NCBI GenBank assembly: GCA_023421735.1
Contig: JAEZSP010000070.1
Span: forward strand, 62,001-126,000
Reading direction: 5' to 3'
Length of the DNA stretch: 64,000 nucleotides
Source of the DNA: Bacillota bacterium
Lineage (GTDB): Bacteria; Bacillota_A; Clostridia; Christensenellales; Aristaeellaceae
The notes beneath the pieces were generated by a model, which saw only the letters and a program-made list of their open reading frames with translations, had not been told where the DNA came from and did no database searches. The position numbers and the translations under genes were made by a program. This document shows positions 7,619-16,503 of this stretch, piece after piece (position 1 is the stretch's first letter; each line of letters begins with the position of its first letter).

Positions 7619-8464
7619 CTAGTGTGTCCATTCGGAAAGCTTATTCCGGAGAAGCTCAAAGTAATTGCGGTCACGCAGACGGATGAAGCGCGCGACGCGT
7701 TGTGATCTTCTGATTGTAATGCCCGGTGTCCGGGGAGAAAGGTCGAACTTATAGCGGCCGTCAAAAACGGCGCACGCCTCGCCCGGCTTATCGAGCACGC
7801 GTACGGTAATTGCCACGTCGGCGGGGGCGATCACGGGTCGCGCGTTCATCGTATGCGCACAGATTGGCGTGAGCAGGAAGCATTCCATGCCCGGTGTGAC
7901 GATGGGGCCGCCTGCGGAAAGCGAATAGGCCGTCGAGCCGGTGGCGCTTGCGACAATCAGGCCGTCGCCGGAAAGTCGATCGACAAGCCGCCCTTCGACC
8001 TCCGTTTCGATGGATAAAATACCGGTTCCCACGCTCTTGCGGGAAAAGACGATGTCATTGAGAGAAAATGCGCCCTGCGGGCCGTTTTCCATCTCCATGA
8101 GCATGCGGTCCTCAAAGCGGAAATCGCCCGAAAACAGGCGATCCACATCCCCTTCGAGATCGGCAGGCTGCACCTCCGTCAGAAAACCCATCCGCCCGAG
8201 ATTGACGCCGAGCATGGGAATCTGATACGGCACGGCGTAATCGAGCGCCGAAAGCAATGTGCCATCGCCTCCGAGCACAAAGAGAACATCGCACCCGGGA
8301 TTCCCATCCTCGGGCAGCGATTCACAGTGTAAAATTCGAGCCAGTTTGGCGTCCGCACAAACGCGACACCCATGGTGCGCGAGAAGGGACATCAGTTTGA
8401 TCGCGACCGGAAGGCCATCCCCCTTCGTGGGATTCCACAGGACACCCGCCCGAAGGATGTTCAA
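7619..8464 (-). CDS. nadK: NAD kinase (ATP/polyphosphate-dependent)
   Basis: 281 residues. The GGDGT nucleotide-binding motif is at 65-69, GVNLGRMGFLTE follows, and LIVASATGSTAYSLSAGGPIV carries the conserved NE/D-type and Gly-rich core of NAD kinases, the sole makers of NADP. The start is a TTG at 8464, chosen because GAGAGGTGA lies 5 bp upstream and the family begins just before the Rossmann strand (NILRAGVLWNP); an ATG much further upstream has no Shine-Dalgarno site and runs back to the tlyA end. It lies between tlyA and argR in the same transcription unit. Complete length for a bacterial NadK. Confidence 0.93.
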   Translation of the reverse strand: MNILRAGVLWNPTKGDGLPVAIKLMSLLAHHGCRVCADAKLARILHCESLPEDGNPGCDVLFVLGGDGTLLSALDYAVPYQIPMLGVNLGRMGFLTEVQPADLEGDVDRLFSGDFRFEDRMLMEMENGPQGAFSLNDIVFSRKSVGTGILSIETEVEGRLVDRLSGDGLIVASATGSTAYSLSAGGPIVTPGMECFLLTPICAHTMNARPVIAPADVAITVRVLDKPGEACAVFDGRYKFDLSPRTPGITIRRSQRVARFIRLRDRNYFELLRNKLSEWTH

Positions 8465-8507
8465 CCGAATCACCTCTCTTTTATATTTATACCATATTAT
8501 GCGGAAC

Positions 8508-9341
8508 TTACAAGCCCAAATCCACGGATTTAAAGAATTTGTCATAAGCAGCTCGAATTGTGGCATTCATTGTCGAATCTTCCACGCAACCAGCCGAATC
8601 TTCTGCAGGCGCCATCAGCAGCAGGAATTCAATATTGCCCTCTGCCCCGGTGATGGGTGAAAAATCGAGCCCGACCGCAGACCAGCCTGTCTGTGCGAGC
8701 CACGATACGATGTCTGAAACGACCATTTTATGCACAGCGGGATCTCGCACCACGCCGCGCGCTCCGACCAGCTCCTTGGGCGCTTCAAACTGCGGCTTGA
8801 TGAGCGCGACGAAGCGCGCATGTTCCGCCATGAGCGGAAGAATCGCAGGGAGAATTGCCTTAAGGGAGATGAAGGAAACATCCGTCGCGCCAAAGGCAGG
8901 CGCCTCGGGCAGAATCTCGCGGGTCAGAAACCGGGCGTTTACGCGCTCCAGCGGAACGACCCGAGGATTGGAACGAAGCTTATAATCGAGGAGATTATAG
9001 CCGACATCCACCGCATAGACCCGCTGTGCGCCTGCGCGGAGCATCACATCTGTAAACCCACCTGTCGACGCGCCGACGTCGACGCAGATTTTGCCTGATA
9101 AATCCTGCTGAAAAACGGCGAGCGCACGCTTCAGTTTGTGCGCGCCGCGGCTGACATACGCATCCAATTCGCCCTTTACGCGCAGCACCGCATCGACCTT
9201 CAAAAGTGCCGCCGCACTCGAAATCGGATGGTCGTCGGAAAGCGCGCGCCCTTCCAATATGAGCGCGCGCGCGAGTTCGATGGATTCCAAATTCAGCTTT
9301 TCCAGGAGCAATTCGTCCGCCCTTCGCCGCTTCGGCGCCAT
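8508..9341 (-). CDS. tlyA: TlyA-family rRNA (cytidine-2'-O)-methyltransferase with S4 domain
   Basis: 277 residues. An S4 RNA-binding domain covers about 1-65 (RRRADELLLEKLNLE...ALILEGRAL) and an FtsJ-like SAM domain follows, with ICVDVGASTGGFTDVML as the SAM-binding motif and catalytic-type Lys and Asp in LKRAL, TDVSFISLK and ALIKPQFE. TlyA homologues 2'-O-methylate 16S and 23S rRNA; older annotations call them hemolysin A. The ATG at 9341 has AAAGGAAG upstream; 17 more in-frame codons upstream lack an SD. It sits between dxs and nadK as in many Clostridia. The precise methylation site is not known from sequence. Confidence 0.9.
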   Translation of the reverse strand: MAPKRRRADELLLEKLNLESIELARALILEGRALSDDHPISSAAALLKVDAVLRVKGELDAYVSRGAHKLKRALAVFQQDLSGKICVDVGASTGGFTDVMLRAGAQRVYAVDVGYNLLDYKLRSNPRVVPLERVNARFLTREILPEAPAFGATDVSFISLKAILPAILPLMAEHARFVALIKPQFEAPKELVGARGVVRDPAVHKMVVSDIVSWLAQTGWSAVGLDFSPITGAEGNIEFLLLMAPAEDSAGCVEDSTMNATIRAAYDKFFKSVDLGL

Positions 9342-9431
9342 ACCCAACTTCCTTTCAAAGATCCAAAGTTCTCGCATCGCCGCGTTCCGCAATCCGCCTA
9401 TGATCTCGGACGGCGGGAAACAGATCGGACG

Positions 9432-11288
9432 TCACTTCCCCAACTTTTCCAAAATGGCAGCCGCAATGCCCTCCGCGTCGAGGCCGCATTCCTTGAGCTG
9501 TTCGGAGACCTTTCCATGCCGCACATAGTTGTCGGGAACGCCCAGAAGCAGCGTATCGACATGCACGTTCGCATCGGCAAGTACGGTTAGAACGGACTCG
9601 CCAAAGCCACCCTGGCGCGTATTTTCCTCGATCGTGACCAGAAACCTTGTCGAGCGTGCTGCGCCCAGAATCATGTCCACGTCGAGTGGTTTGACAAACA
9701 TCGCGTCGATCACGCCCGCCGAAACGCCGCGTGATTCGAGCACCACGGCGGCGGCGAGCGCCATGCCGACCATGCGGCCCACCGCGATGATCTGAATGTC
9801 ACCCTCCAGAAGGGATTCCGCCTTGCCTCGTACGATATCTGCCTCGCGCGCCATCGCCTTGCCGAGATCGGACGTATCCTTGGGATAACGAATGGCAAGC
9901 GGGCCATGAAACGTGGTGCTCCATTTCAAAACGCGCAAAAGCGCGTGCACATCCCTGGGCGCAGCGACCGTCATATTAGGCAGCGAGCGCAGAAAGCTCA
10001 GATCAAAAACCCCGTTATGCGTCGCGCCGTCAGAGCCGACAAGACCCGCCCGATCCACGAGCAGCGTCACCGGCAGCGCATTGAGGCATACATCGTTTGA
10101 AAGCTGGTCATACGCGCGCTGAAGAAATGTCGAATAGAGTGCGACATAGGGCTTCATGCCCGCGGCCGCGAGTCCTGCCGCCATGGTCACGGCGTGCTCC
10201 TCGGCAATTCCGACGTCGAAACAGCGCTTTGGATGGCGCGTACAGAAGGCGGAAAGGCCGGTTCCGGTGGGCATGGCAGCGGTCACGGCACAGATTTCCG
10301 GTATACGCTCCGCCAGATCCGCGAGGAACTCCGCAGCAATGAAACCGCAGCTTTTGGCCTCTACCGATCGAAACCGACCTGTTTCGATGTCAAACGGCGA
10401 TGCGCCATGGTACTTATCGGGCGATTCCTCGGCAGGAGGATAGCCCTTTCCCTTTTTTGTGACCACGTGGATGACGACGGGGCCGGAGATTGCCTTGGCA
10501 CTTTTCAGGACGCGCACGAGCCGCCGGATGTTGTGTCCGTCCACGGGGCCGATGTATTGAAAGCCCATCGTCTCAAATATGTTATTGCCGAGCAGAAAGG
10601 CCTTCATCATGTCGCGCATGCGTTCCATCACGTTCGTGAGCGGACGCCCGATGAGGGGAATCTTTGAAAGCACATTGCGCGTACCGGATTTCAGATGCCG
10701 ATAAAAGAACGACTGCCGTATGTTCGTCAGATGAGCCGAAACTGCGCCGACATTTCGGGAGATGGACATTTCATTGTGATTGAGAATGACGATCAGCCGC
10801 GTGGGGCACTGCCCCGCGTCGTTGAGCGCCTCATAGCTCATGCCGCCGGTGAGAGAACCATCGCCAATCACCGCGACCACGGCATTTTTTTCGCCCTTCA
10901 AGTCGCGCGCACGGCAAAGGCCCAACGCCGCCGAAATGGACGTTGATGCGTGACCGGCGGTAAACGCATCGTTCGGATCCTCGCTCAGCGTCGGGAAGCC
11001 GGACATTCCGCCCGCTGTGCGCAATGTATGAAAGCGCGCCTGGCGTCCCGTCAGGAGCTTGTGCGTGTATGCCTGATGACCCACGTCAAAAATCAGCTTG
11101 TCTTCGGGATAATGGAACACGTAATCGAGCGCAAGGGTCAATTCCACCATGCCCAAATTGCTCGACAGATGACCGCCACACTCGGACACAGTCTGAATGA
11201 TTTCCGTGCGAATCTCCTGTGCGAGTCCATCCAGCTCATTGATGTTCAGTTTTTTCAGATCCCCGGGGTTTTTGATCTCTTTCAGCAT
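9432..11288 (-). CDS. dxs: 1-deoxy-D-xylulose-5-phosphate synthase
   Basis: 618 residues, full length. It condenses pyruvate and glyceraldehyde-3-phosphate to DXP, the first step of the MEP isoprenoid pathway and a precursor of thiamine and pyridoxal. Seen in order: SSNLGMVELTLALDYVF near residue 45, FDVGHQAYTHKLLTGR, GHASTSISAALGL, thiamine-diphosphate motif IGDGSLTGGMSYEALN near 141, and the second-domain Glu in GIAEEHAVTMAAGLA near 365, then transketolase C-terminal domain. It follows ispA by 13 bp, so two isoprenoid genes are cotranscribed. Confidence 0.97.
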   Translation of the reverse strand: MLKEIKNPGDLKKLNINELDGLAQEIRTEIIQTVSECGGHLSSNLGMVELTLALDYVFHYPEDKLIFDVGHQAYTHKLLTGRQARFHTLRTAGGMSGFPTLSEDPNDAFTAGHASTSISAALGLCRARDLKGEKNAVVAVIGDGSLTGGMSYEALNDAGQCPTRLIVILNHNEMSISRNVGAVSAHLTNIRQSFFYRHLKSGTRNVLSKIPLIGRPLTNVMERMRDMMKAFLLGNNIFETMGFQYIGPVDGHNIRRLVRVLKSAKAISGPVVIHVVTKKGKGYPPAEESPDKYHGASPFDIETGRFRSVEAKSCGFIAAEFLADLAERIPEICAVTAAMPTGTGLSAFCTRHPKRCFDVGIAEEHAVTMAAGLAAAGMKPYVALYSTFLQRAYDQLSNDVCLNALPVTLLVDRAGLVGSDGATHNGVFDLSFLRSLPNMTVAAPRDVHALLRVLKWSTTFHGPLAIRYPKDTSDLGKAMAREADIVRGKAESLLEGDIQIIAVGRMVGMALAAAVVLESRGVSAGVIDAMFVKPLDVDMILGAARSTRFLVTIEENTRQGGFGESVLTVLADANVHVDTLLLGVPDNYVRHGKVSEQLKECGLDAEGIAAAILEKLGK

Positions 11289-11301
11289 TGGTTACGCTCC
11301 G

Positions 11302-12213
11302 TCACATTGTGCGCCCGACCATCTCGCGCGTCAGTTCCACAAAAAACGCCGCATCGTCACCGAAGCATGCGAGCGCGGATACCGCCTCATCCGCAAGCCG
11401 ATCGATCATCGTGCGCGTACCATCGAGGCCGTAGAGCTTCACATAAGTAAGCTTTTCCGCCGCGGCGTCCTTGCCGATGGATTTCCCAAGCGTCTTCTCG
11501 TCGCCCACGACGTCGAGAAGGTCGTCCGACGCCTGAAAAAGCAGGCCAAACGACGCGCCGAACCGTGTGAACGCGTCGATCGTCTCCTCATCCGCGCCGG
11601 AAATCAGCGCAGCCGCGCGCAACGGATGTATAAACATCCGCGCAGTTTTGTTTTTATGGATATAGAGAAGCGCGTCCTCCCCCGCTCCGCCCGCATGCTC
11701 GAAATGGAAGTCCATCGACTGCCCGCCGATCATGCCGCGCGCCCCCGCGCCCTCCGCAATTTCCCGGACGGCCGATAGAAGCGCCCTGTGGTTGCCGTTT
11801 GCGCGTTCCGCAGCTGTGAGCATGACCTCGAACGCCATATTAAGGAGTCCGTCGCCCGCGAGGATCGCCTGACCGACGCCGAAGACGACGTGGTTCGTCG
11901 GGCGTCCGCGCCTGAGCACATCGTTGTCCATGCCGGGCAGATCGTCATGGATGAGCGAGTAGGTGTGGATCATTTCGACCGCGCATCCGTAGTTAAGCGC
12001 AATCTCCATGTCGCCGCCCAGCATTTCCACAGCCGCAAGGAGCATGGAGGACCGAAGCCGTTTGCCGCCTGCCATCAAGCTATAGCGCATGGCGTTATTG
12101 ACGATCCACGGGCGTTTGCCATCCGACAATGCGCCGTCCGCTTCCTCCGGAAGGAGATCAGCAAGATGCTGGTTGACGCGCATCGCGTATGCATTTCGCT
12201 TATTCATCGGCAT
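11302..12213 (-). CDS. ispA: Polyprenyl (farnesyl/geranyl-type) diphosphate synthase
   Basis: 303 residues of the all-helical trans-prenyltransferase fold. The first aspartate-rich motif is DDLPGMDND at 90-98 and the second is DDLLD at 230-234; both bind Mg-diphosphate. GGKRLR near 49-54 and GQSMDF are further family marks. It elongates DMAPP with IPP, probably to farnesyl diphosphate, feeding undecaprenyl and quinone-like lipid synthesis. The start overlaps the xseB end by 14 bp, which supports coupling. The xseA-xseB-ispA-dxs order is standard. Chain length cannot be fixed from motifs alone; FPP is the usual product for this position. Confidence 0.93.
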   Translation of the reverse strand: MPMNKRNAYAMRVNQHLADLLPEEADGALSDGKRPWIVNNAMRYSLMAGGKRLRSSMLLAAVEMLGGDMEIALNYGCAVEMIHTYSLIHDDLPGMDNDVLRRGRPTNHVVFGVGQAILAGDGLLNMAFEVMLTAAERANGNHRALLSAVREIAEGAGARGMIGGQSMDFHFEHAGGAGEDALLYIHKNKTARMFIHPLRAAALISGADEETIDAFTRFGASFGLLFQASDDLLDVVGDEKTLGKSIGKDAAAEKLTYVKLYGLDGTRTMIDRLADEAVSALACFGDDAAFFVELTREMVGRTM

Positions 12214-12415
12214 CCATCTCCTCTTCTCCGCGCGCGGTCAGCACACGAATGCGCGCATCGCCGTTTGCAAGAATTTTCTTAAGCTGTTCCGAAAGCTTCA
12301 TGCCCCGCTCAAACGCCTGAAACGACTCCTCGAGGGGAAAATCGCCCTTTTCGAGCGACCTGACGATCGCCTCGAGTTCCGTCATTCCCGCTTCAAATGT
12401 GATTGATTTCGCCAT
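12200..12415 (-). CDS. xseB: Exodeoxyribonuclease VII small subunit
   Basis: 71 residues, matching XseB: TFEAGMTELEAIVRSLEKGD, then LEESFQAFERGMKL. It binds XseA to form exonuclease VII, which degrades single-stranded DNA to acid-insoluble oligonucleotides. The ATG at 12415 has CAGGAG 7 bp upstream; a closer ATG two codons earlier is too near the SD. It overlaps xseA by 23 bp and ispA by 14 bp, so all three are translationally coupled. The final residues are acidic (GEEEMDADE). Confidence 0.93.
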   Translation of the reverse strand: MAKSITFEAGMTELEAIVRSLEKGDFPLEESFQAFERGMKLSEQLKKILANGDARIRVLTARGEEEMDADE

Positions 12416-13619
12416 GATCATTCTCCTGCGCAATTTGCGCCGCACGTGTTCCATCCGCCATGACGAGGACAACCTCGTCGCCCGCAGATAGCTGAGATGT
12501 GCGCGTGACGTATTGGGTGCCCTTGCGAATCGCCGCATAGCCGCGCGCAAGCACATGCGCGGGGCCGACGGCGTTCAGCGTGCGGGCCAGTTCCGCAAGC
12601 TTTGCTTCCTGGAGCCGCGTCGTTCCCGTGGCAGCCGCGGTCATCCGCTCGGTCAAGGCGTTGAGCCGCTCACAGCGCGGTGCGATCAATGCATCTGCCG
12701 GGCGCGTGAGCACCGGGGCGGCTGTGAGCCGATCGAGCCGCGACCAACGCAACGCCTGTCCGTTTTCGAGCGCGCGCACGAGCCGCGCGGCCATTTCCCG
12801 CTGTGCCGCAATCAGCTCCGCCCACACGGGCACCGCGAGCTCGGCTGCCACGGAGGGCGTCGCGGCGCGCACATCCGCAACGAAATCCGCAATGGTAAAG
12901 TCCGTTTCGTGCCCCACGCAGGAGATCACCGGGATCCGCGATGCCGCGATGGCACGCGCGACCTTTTCCTCGTTGAAGGGCCAGAGATCCTCCATCGAAC
13001 CGCCGCCGCGCCCGACGAGAAGCACCTCTGCTTCGCCCTGATCATTCAACCGCCCAATCGCCCGGACGATTTCGTCCGCAGCAGCCTCTCCCTGCACGGC
13101 GCAGGGGGCGACGACGATGGAGATGCCGGGATTGCGCCTGCGGGAGACGCGGATCATGTCGCGGATGGCGGCGCCCGTTTTCGACGTCACGATGCCGATC
13201 ACGCGCGGACTGAACGGGATTTCCCGCTTGCGCGCCGGATCGAAAAGGCCTTCCGCCATGAGTTTGCGCTTCAGTGCCTCGAACTTCAGAAAGAGATCGC
13301 CCGCGCCTTCGCGCTTCATGGACTCGACGTAAAGCTGATAGCTTCCATCGCGCACGAACAGCGACGCGCTCGCGCGCACGGTGACGCGCATGCCGTCTTC
13401 CGGACGGAAATCGAGCGTATACGCCTGTTGGCGAAACATGACGCACTGCACACGCGCACCCTGATCCTTGAGCGAGAAATAGCGGTGCCCGCTGACATGC
13501 TGCTTATATCCGGAAATTTCACCCGTCACGTCGACGGCGCGCAGAAGCGCGTCGCCTGCAAGCTTGAGGCGCACATACTCGTTCAGCTCGGAGACGGTAA
13601 TGGGATTTCGACCTTCCAT
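12393..13619 (-). CDS. xseA: Exodeoxyribonuclease VII large subunit
   Basis: 408 residues. An N-terminal OB fold (ITVSELNEYVRLKL...GEISGYK...GHRYFSLKD) precedes the catalytic domain with VIGIVTSKTGAAIRDM, LLVGRGGGSMEDLWPFNEE and PVISCVGHETDFTIADFVADVRAATPSVAAEL, seen as the separate blocks GRGGGSMEDLW and GHETDFTI. The C-terminal helical region binds XseB. The ATG at 13619 overlaps the folD stop (TGATG); longer in-frame sequence upstream is folD read out of phase. Length is near the usual 400-450. Role: nuclease in mismatch and crosslink repair. Confidence 0.95.
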   Translation of the reverse strand: MEGRNPITVSELNEYVRLKLAGDALLRAVDVTGEISGYKQHVSGHRYFSLKDQGARVQCVMFRQQAYTLDFRPEDGMRVTVRASASLFVRDGSYQLYVESMKREGAGDLFLKFEALKRKLMAEGLFDPARKREIPFSPRVIGIVTSKTGAAIRDMIRVSRRRNPGISIVVAPCAVQGEAAADEIVRAIGRLNDQGEAEVLLVGRGGGSMEDLWPFNEEKVARAIAASRIPVISCVGHETDFTIADFVADVRAATPSVAAELAVPVWAELIAAQREMAARLVRALENGQALRWSRLDRLTAAPVLTRPADALIAPRCERLNALTERMTAAATGTTRLQEAKLAELARTLNAVGPAHVLARGYAAIRKGTQYVTRTSQLSAGDEVVLVMADGTRAAQIAQENDHGEINHI

Positions 13620-14461
13620 CAGACCCGTTCCGCAGCGGCGATCGCATTCTGCATGAGCATTGCGACCGTCATGGGACCGACGCCGCCGGGCACCGGGGTG
13701 ATATACCCCGCGACCTTTTCGCAGGCCTCGAAATCCACGTCGCCCACCACCTTGCCCTCCTCGTCGCGGTTGATCCCGACATCGACGACCGCAGCGCCGG
13801 GCTTCAGCATGTCCGCCGTGATGAGGTTCCTGCGGCCCGCCGCGCAAATGACGACATCCGCGCGGCGCACATGTTCCGCGAGGTTGTTGGTGCGGGAATG
13901 GCACATCGTGACGGTGCAGTTTTCACGCTGGAGAAGAAGAGAAATGGGCTTCCCGACGATGTTTGAGCGACCCACGACGACCGCCTCCGCGCCGGAAAGC
14001 GGCACATTCGCACGCTTGAGCATCACCATGCAACCGGCAGGCGTACAGGGCAGCGTGCAGGGGCGGCCCGAAAGAAGTTTTCCCGCGTTTACGACGTGAA
14101 AACCGTCCGCATCCTTTTCGGGCAATATTTGATCGAGCACTTTTAATTCGTCAACCTGTTTGGGGAGCGGGAGCTGCACCAAAATGGCGTGCACCGACGC
14201 ATCGTGATTCAGCTCGTCGATCTTCGCGAGGATTTCTGCCTCCGTCACGTCCGCCTCATATTTGATATAGAGTGATTTAATGCCAATCTTTTTGCACGCG
14301 CGGCGCTTATTGCGCACATAGATTGCGCTTCCGGGATCATCGCCCGCGATGACGACCGCGAGACAGGGTTCGACGCCCTTTGCCCTGAGCGCTTCCGCGC
14401 GCAACCGCGCATCCTCGTTGAGTTCCTGCGCGATCGCCTTTCCATCGATGATAGTTGCCAT
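13619..14461 (-). CDS. folD: Bifunctional methylenetetrahydrofolate dehydrogenase/cyclohydrolase
   Basis: 280 residues. The active-site stretch SAIYVRNKRRACKKIGI carries the Tyr and Lys used in cyclohydrolase chemistry, followed by ILVQLPLPKQVDE, DADGFHVVNAGKL, the NADP-binding GAEAVVVGRSNIVGKP and the C-terminal TPVPGGVGPMTVAML. It interconverts 5,10-methylene- and 10-formyl-tetrahydrofolate in the cytoplasm. It follows nusB by 14 bp and couples to xseA by a one-base overlap. The nusB-folD-xseA-xseB-ispA order is common in Bacillota. Full length, no anomalies. Confidence 0.96.
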   Translation of the reverse strand: MATIIDGKAIAQELNEDARLRAEALRAKGVEPCLAVVIAGDDPGSAIYVRNKRRACKKIGIKSLYIKYEADVTEAEILAKIDELNHDASVHAILVQLPLPKQVDELKVLDQILPEKDADGFHVVNAGKLLSGRPCTLPCTPAGCMVMLKRANVPLSGAEAVVVGRSNIVGKPISLLLQRENCTVTMCHSRTNNLAEHVRRADVVICAAGRRNLITADMLKPGAAVVDVGINRDEEGKVVGDVDFEACEKVAGYITPVPGGVGPMTVAMLMQNAIAAAERV

Positions 14462-14475
14462 GGTGCCCTCCGTGC

Positions 14476-14874
14476 CTATATTTTTCCGCTGCGCGCGATG
14501 GAGCCGAGCACGCCGTTGACAAACGGGCCCGCCTTATCGCCGGAATACGTGTTCGCAAGCTCGACCGCCTCATTGATGACGATTGCGGGCGGGTTCTCCT
14601 TATGCGAAAGTTCATACGCGCCGATGCGCAGAATCGCAAGATCCACGCGGGATAGCCTGTCCAGCGTCCAACCGCGCGAATACGCGGCGATCAGGGCGTC
14701 CAGCGACTCGTGCTCCAAAACGACGCCGTCGACCAGCGCGTTCATAAAGGCGTATTCGGTTTCGTCCGGCTTGACCTCCAGAAGGTTCAACCGTGTGGCC
14801 TCGCCGCCTTCGCCGCCCATCTCCCACTCATATACGAGCTTCATGGCATGCGCGCGCGCCGTCGATCTGTTCAT
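14476..14874 (-). CDS. nusB: Transcription antitermination protein NusB
   Basis: 132 residues, all-helical NusB fold. Marks are [17 protein letters not shown] at the start, [18 protein letters not shown] in the middle, and [30 protein letters not shown] (as the pieces INEAVELAN and FVNGVLG) at the end. With NusE/S10 it binds boxA RNA for antitermination on rRNA operons. It is preceded by a 169-bp intergenic stretch with two stable hairpins, which makes this the most likely point for separate control within the long minus-strand run. The stop is TAG. Confidence 0.95.
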   Translation of the reverse strand: MNRSTARAHAMKLVYEWEMGGEGGEATRLNLLEVKPDETEYAFMNALVDGVVLEHESLDALIAAYSRGWTLDRLSRVDLAILRIGAYELSHKENPPAIVINEAVELANTYSGDKAGPFVNGVLGSIARSGKI

Positions 14875-14923
14875 GCGTATCCTCTTTCTCCTTTATCAGG
14901 TACAGATGTTCATTCTGATGTCA

Positions 14924-14980
14924 AAAGTCCATTCCCACGATCCTGCCGCACGGCGGTGGGATGTGCAGGAAATGGACTTT
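14924..14980 (-). promoter_or_regulatory. Long hairpin in the nusB leader
   Basis: Perfect 10-bp arms AAAGTCCATT (14924-14933) and AATGGACTTT (14971-14980), with inner CCCAC/GTGGG and CCTGC/GCAGG pairings that could form alternative stems. It lies about 50 bp before the nusB start on the transcribed strand and could be a leader structure or processing site. Confidence 0.6.
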
Positions 14981-14994
14981 CACACCCACATGAG

Positions 14995-15027
14995 GATTGC
15001 GGTGACGCGCAAAGCGCCGCCGCAATC
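14995..15027 (-). promoter_or_regulatory. GC-rich hairpin just downstream of amaP
   Basis: Arms GATTGCGG/CCGCAATC (8 bp) enclose a GC-rich loop, 17 bp after the amaP stop on the minus strand. No T-run follows, so it is a weak terminator candidate or part of a structured leader. Confidence 0.5.
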
Positions 15028-15043
15028 AATGAATTCTATGTGA

Positions 15044-15850
15044 TTACTCCGTCTTTTCCCTTGTCTCTTCGTCCGATTCTTCCTCTGCCGCATCGTCTGC
15101 CGGTTCCGCTTCATCCACAGTCTCGGCTTCGGCGGGTTCCTCGCCGGGCAGGACGGTCGGTTCGAAGACGACTTCCCTCTCAAGCGGCTCCGCCTGGGAC
15201 TCCGGCTCAAACAGAGGGGCGGGCTCAATCTCCTCGATGGGCGCCGGTTCCGAAACGGGGGTTTCGGCCACGAACGCCTCTTCTTCGATGATCTGCGCCT
15301 TCTCTTCCTCTGTCGCGGGGATCATGGAGTTGATGACGACCGAGACGTCCTTCACGGCGATGCCGCAGTTGACTTGAATGTAGGAGCGCACCGCGCGCTG
15401 CATATTCATGGTAACGGTCGGTACGTGCGTGCCGCTCTTGATGTCAAGCGCGATGGCGATTGTGATCGCGTCGCCTGCGTCCGTAATGTCGACCGCCATG
15501 TCCTTGATGCCGGCCGCGTCGCCGACCGCCTGCGCAGCCATTTCGCGCAGAGCCGGAAGGGCGATTTTGACCTGACCGTTCTCATCGTTGGTAAGCGTGA
15601 TGAATTCACGCTGCGCCTTTTTCGGAGGCATGATCGCAATGAGCACGAAGAGGCCGAGCAAGGCGATGATCGCTCCGATGCCGCAAACGATCAGCTTCCA
15701 CAATATGCCGGGTGCCTGTGCGGCGAGTCCGTCATAGAACGGTGTGAACAGATCGGTGCCGAACACCTGCAGGCACATGAGTGCGACGAGCGCGACGGTG
15801 ATGAGCACGTAGAGAAAGATGAGCACCCGATCCCAAAAACCGTTTTTCAT
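15044..15850 (-). CDS. amaP: AmaP-like membrane anchor with long acidic tail
   Basis: 268 residues. Two transmembrane helices lie near residues 7-29 and 47-72, followed by a small cytosolic Asp23-like beta domain (about 80-180) and then an 85-residue tail almost wholly of Glu, Pro, Ala and Asp. AmaP anchors Asp23/Gls24 alkaline-shock proteins to the membrane in Gram-positives. The ATG at 15850 has GGGAGG 8 bp upstream. It follows the asp23 gene by 25 bp, matching the known pairing. The acidic tail is longer than I expect for the family and is probably disordered. Function beyond anchoring is unknown. Confidence 0.75.
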   Translation of the reverse strand: MKNGFWDRVLIFLYVLITVALVALMCLQVFGTDLFTPFYDGLAAQAPGILWKLIVCGIGAIIALLGLFVLIAIMPPKKAQREFITLTNDENGQVKIALPALREMAAQAVGDAAGIKDMAVDITDAGDAITIAIALDIKSGTHVPTVTMNMQRAVRSYIQVNCGIAVKDVSVVINSMIPATEEEKAQIIEEEAFVAETPVSEPAPIEEIEPAPLFEPESQAEPLEREVVFEPTVLPGEEPAEAETVDEAEPADDAAEEESDEETREKTE

Positions 15851-15875
15851 ATGTGATACCTCCCTTTGCACGAGG

Positions 15876-16430
15876 TCAGATGCCGGGGTCTTCCTCGGGC
15901 TCCTCTTGTACCTCGGGCAGGTCGTCGTGAAATGCGAGGTCATCTTCTTCAGGCACATCGGCCTTCTCCTCCGTCGGTTGCACCTCGCTTGCGTTCTTCA
16001 AAAACTTCTTCTGCTGCTCGTCGAGTTCGGCAGCCGCCTTGTTCTCGCGTTCAAAGCTGACACCCTGCACGTGAACATCGACATTGCGCACGTCAAGCCC
16101 GCTCATCGTCTCGATCGCCTTTTTGACGTTCTCCTGTATGCTCTTGGCGACGTCGGGCACGGGCGAGCCGTACTCAACAACGATCGTCACATCAACCGCG
16201 ACGCGATTGTCCTCGATGTCTACCTTGATTCCCTTTGTATAATTCCGGCTGGATTTGCGCGTCAGGATGTCCGCAAGCGCGGAGTTCGACGACGTCATGC
16301 TGGCCACGCCCTCCACCTCATTGGCGGCAAGCCCCGCAATCGTCGCAACGACCTCAGTCGCGAACGAGACGGTACCCTCCGGGTTATCATTGAGTTTGAC
16401 CTCAGGCGAATTATTGTCGGCCATATCCAT
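15876..16430 (-). CDS. Asp23/Gls24 family envelope stress protein
   Basis: About 184 residues. The core (about 15-120) has GTVSFATEVVATIAGLAANEVEGVASM and VDVTIVVEYGSPVPDVAKSIQENVKKAIETMSGLDV, seen as FATEVVATIAGLAA and IVVEYGSPVPDVA, the Asp23 signature. A tail from about 150 is strongly acidic (PEEDDLAFHDDLPEVQEEPEED). Start choice between ATGs at 16430 and 16424 is uncertain; GGGAGG sits upstream of both. It lies between spoIIIAH and amaP, an arrangement seen in many Clostridia. Asp23 proteins form envelope-associated layers under alkaline or wall stress; the role here is inferred. Confidence 0.88.
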   Translation of the reverse strand: MDMADNNSPEVKLNDNPEGTVSFATEVVATIAGLAANEVEGVASMTSSNSALADILTRKSSRNYTKGIKVDIEDNRVAVDVTIVVEYGSPVPDVAKSIQENVKKAIETMSGLDVRNVDVHVQGVSFERENKAAAELDEQQKKFLKNASEVQPTEEKADVPEEDDLAFHDDLPEVQEEPEEDPGI

Positions 16431-16503
16431 GCCACCTCCCTGTTGGTTCGTCATATCAAGTTCATTATATCAGAAAATCGGCGCGCAGGCAATGTCTTGC
16501 TTT

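Noticed and set aside
12513..14099. A 528-codon plus-strand frame opposite xseA and folD
   Set aside because: Arg/His/Ala-rich shadow of two well-supported overlapping genes; no start signal or domain.
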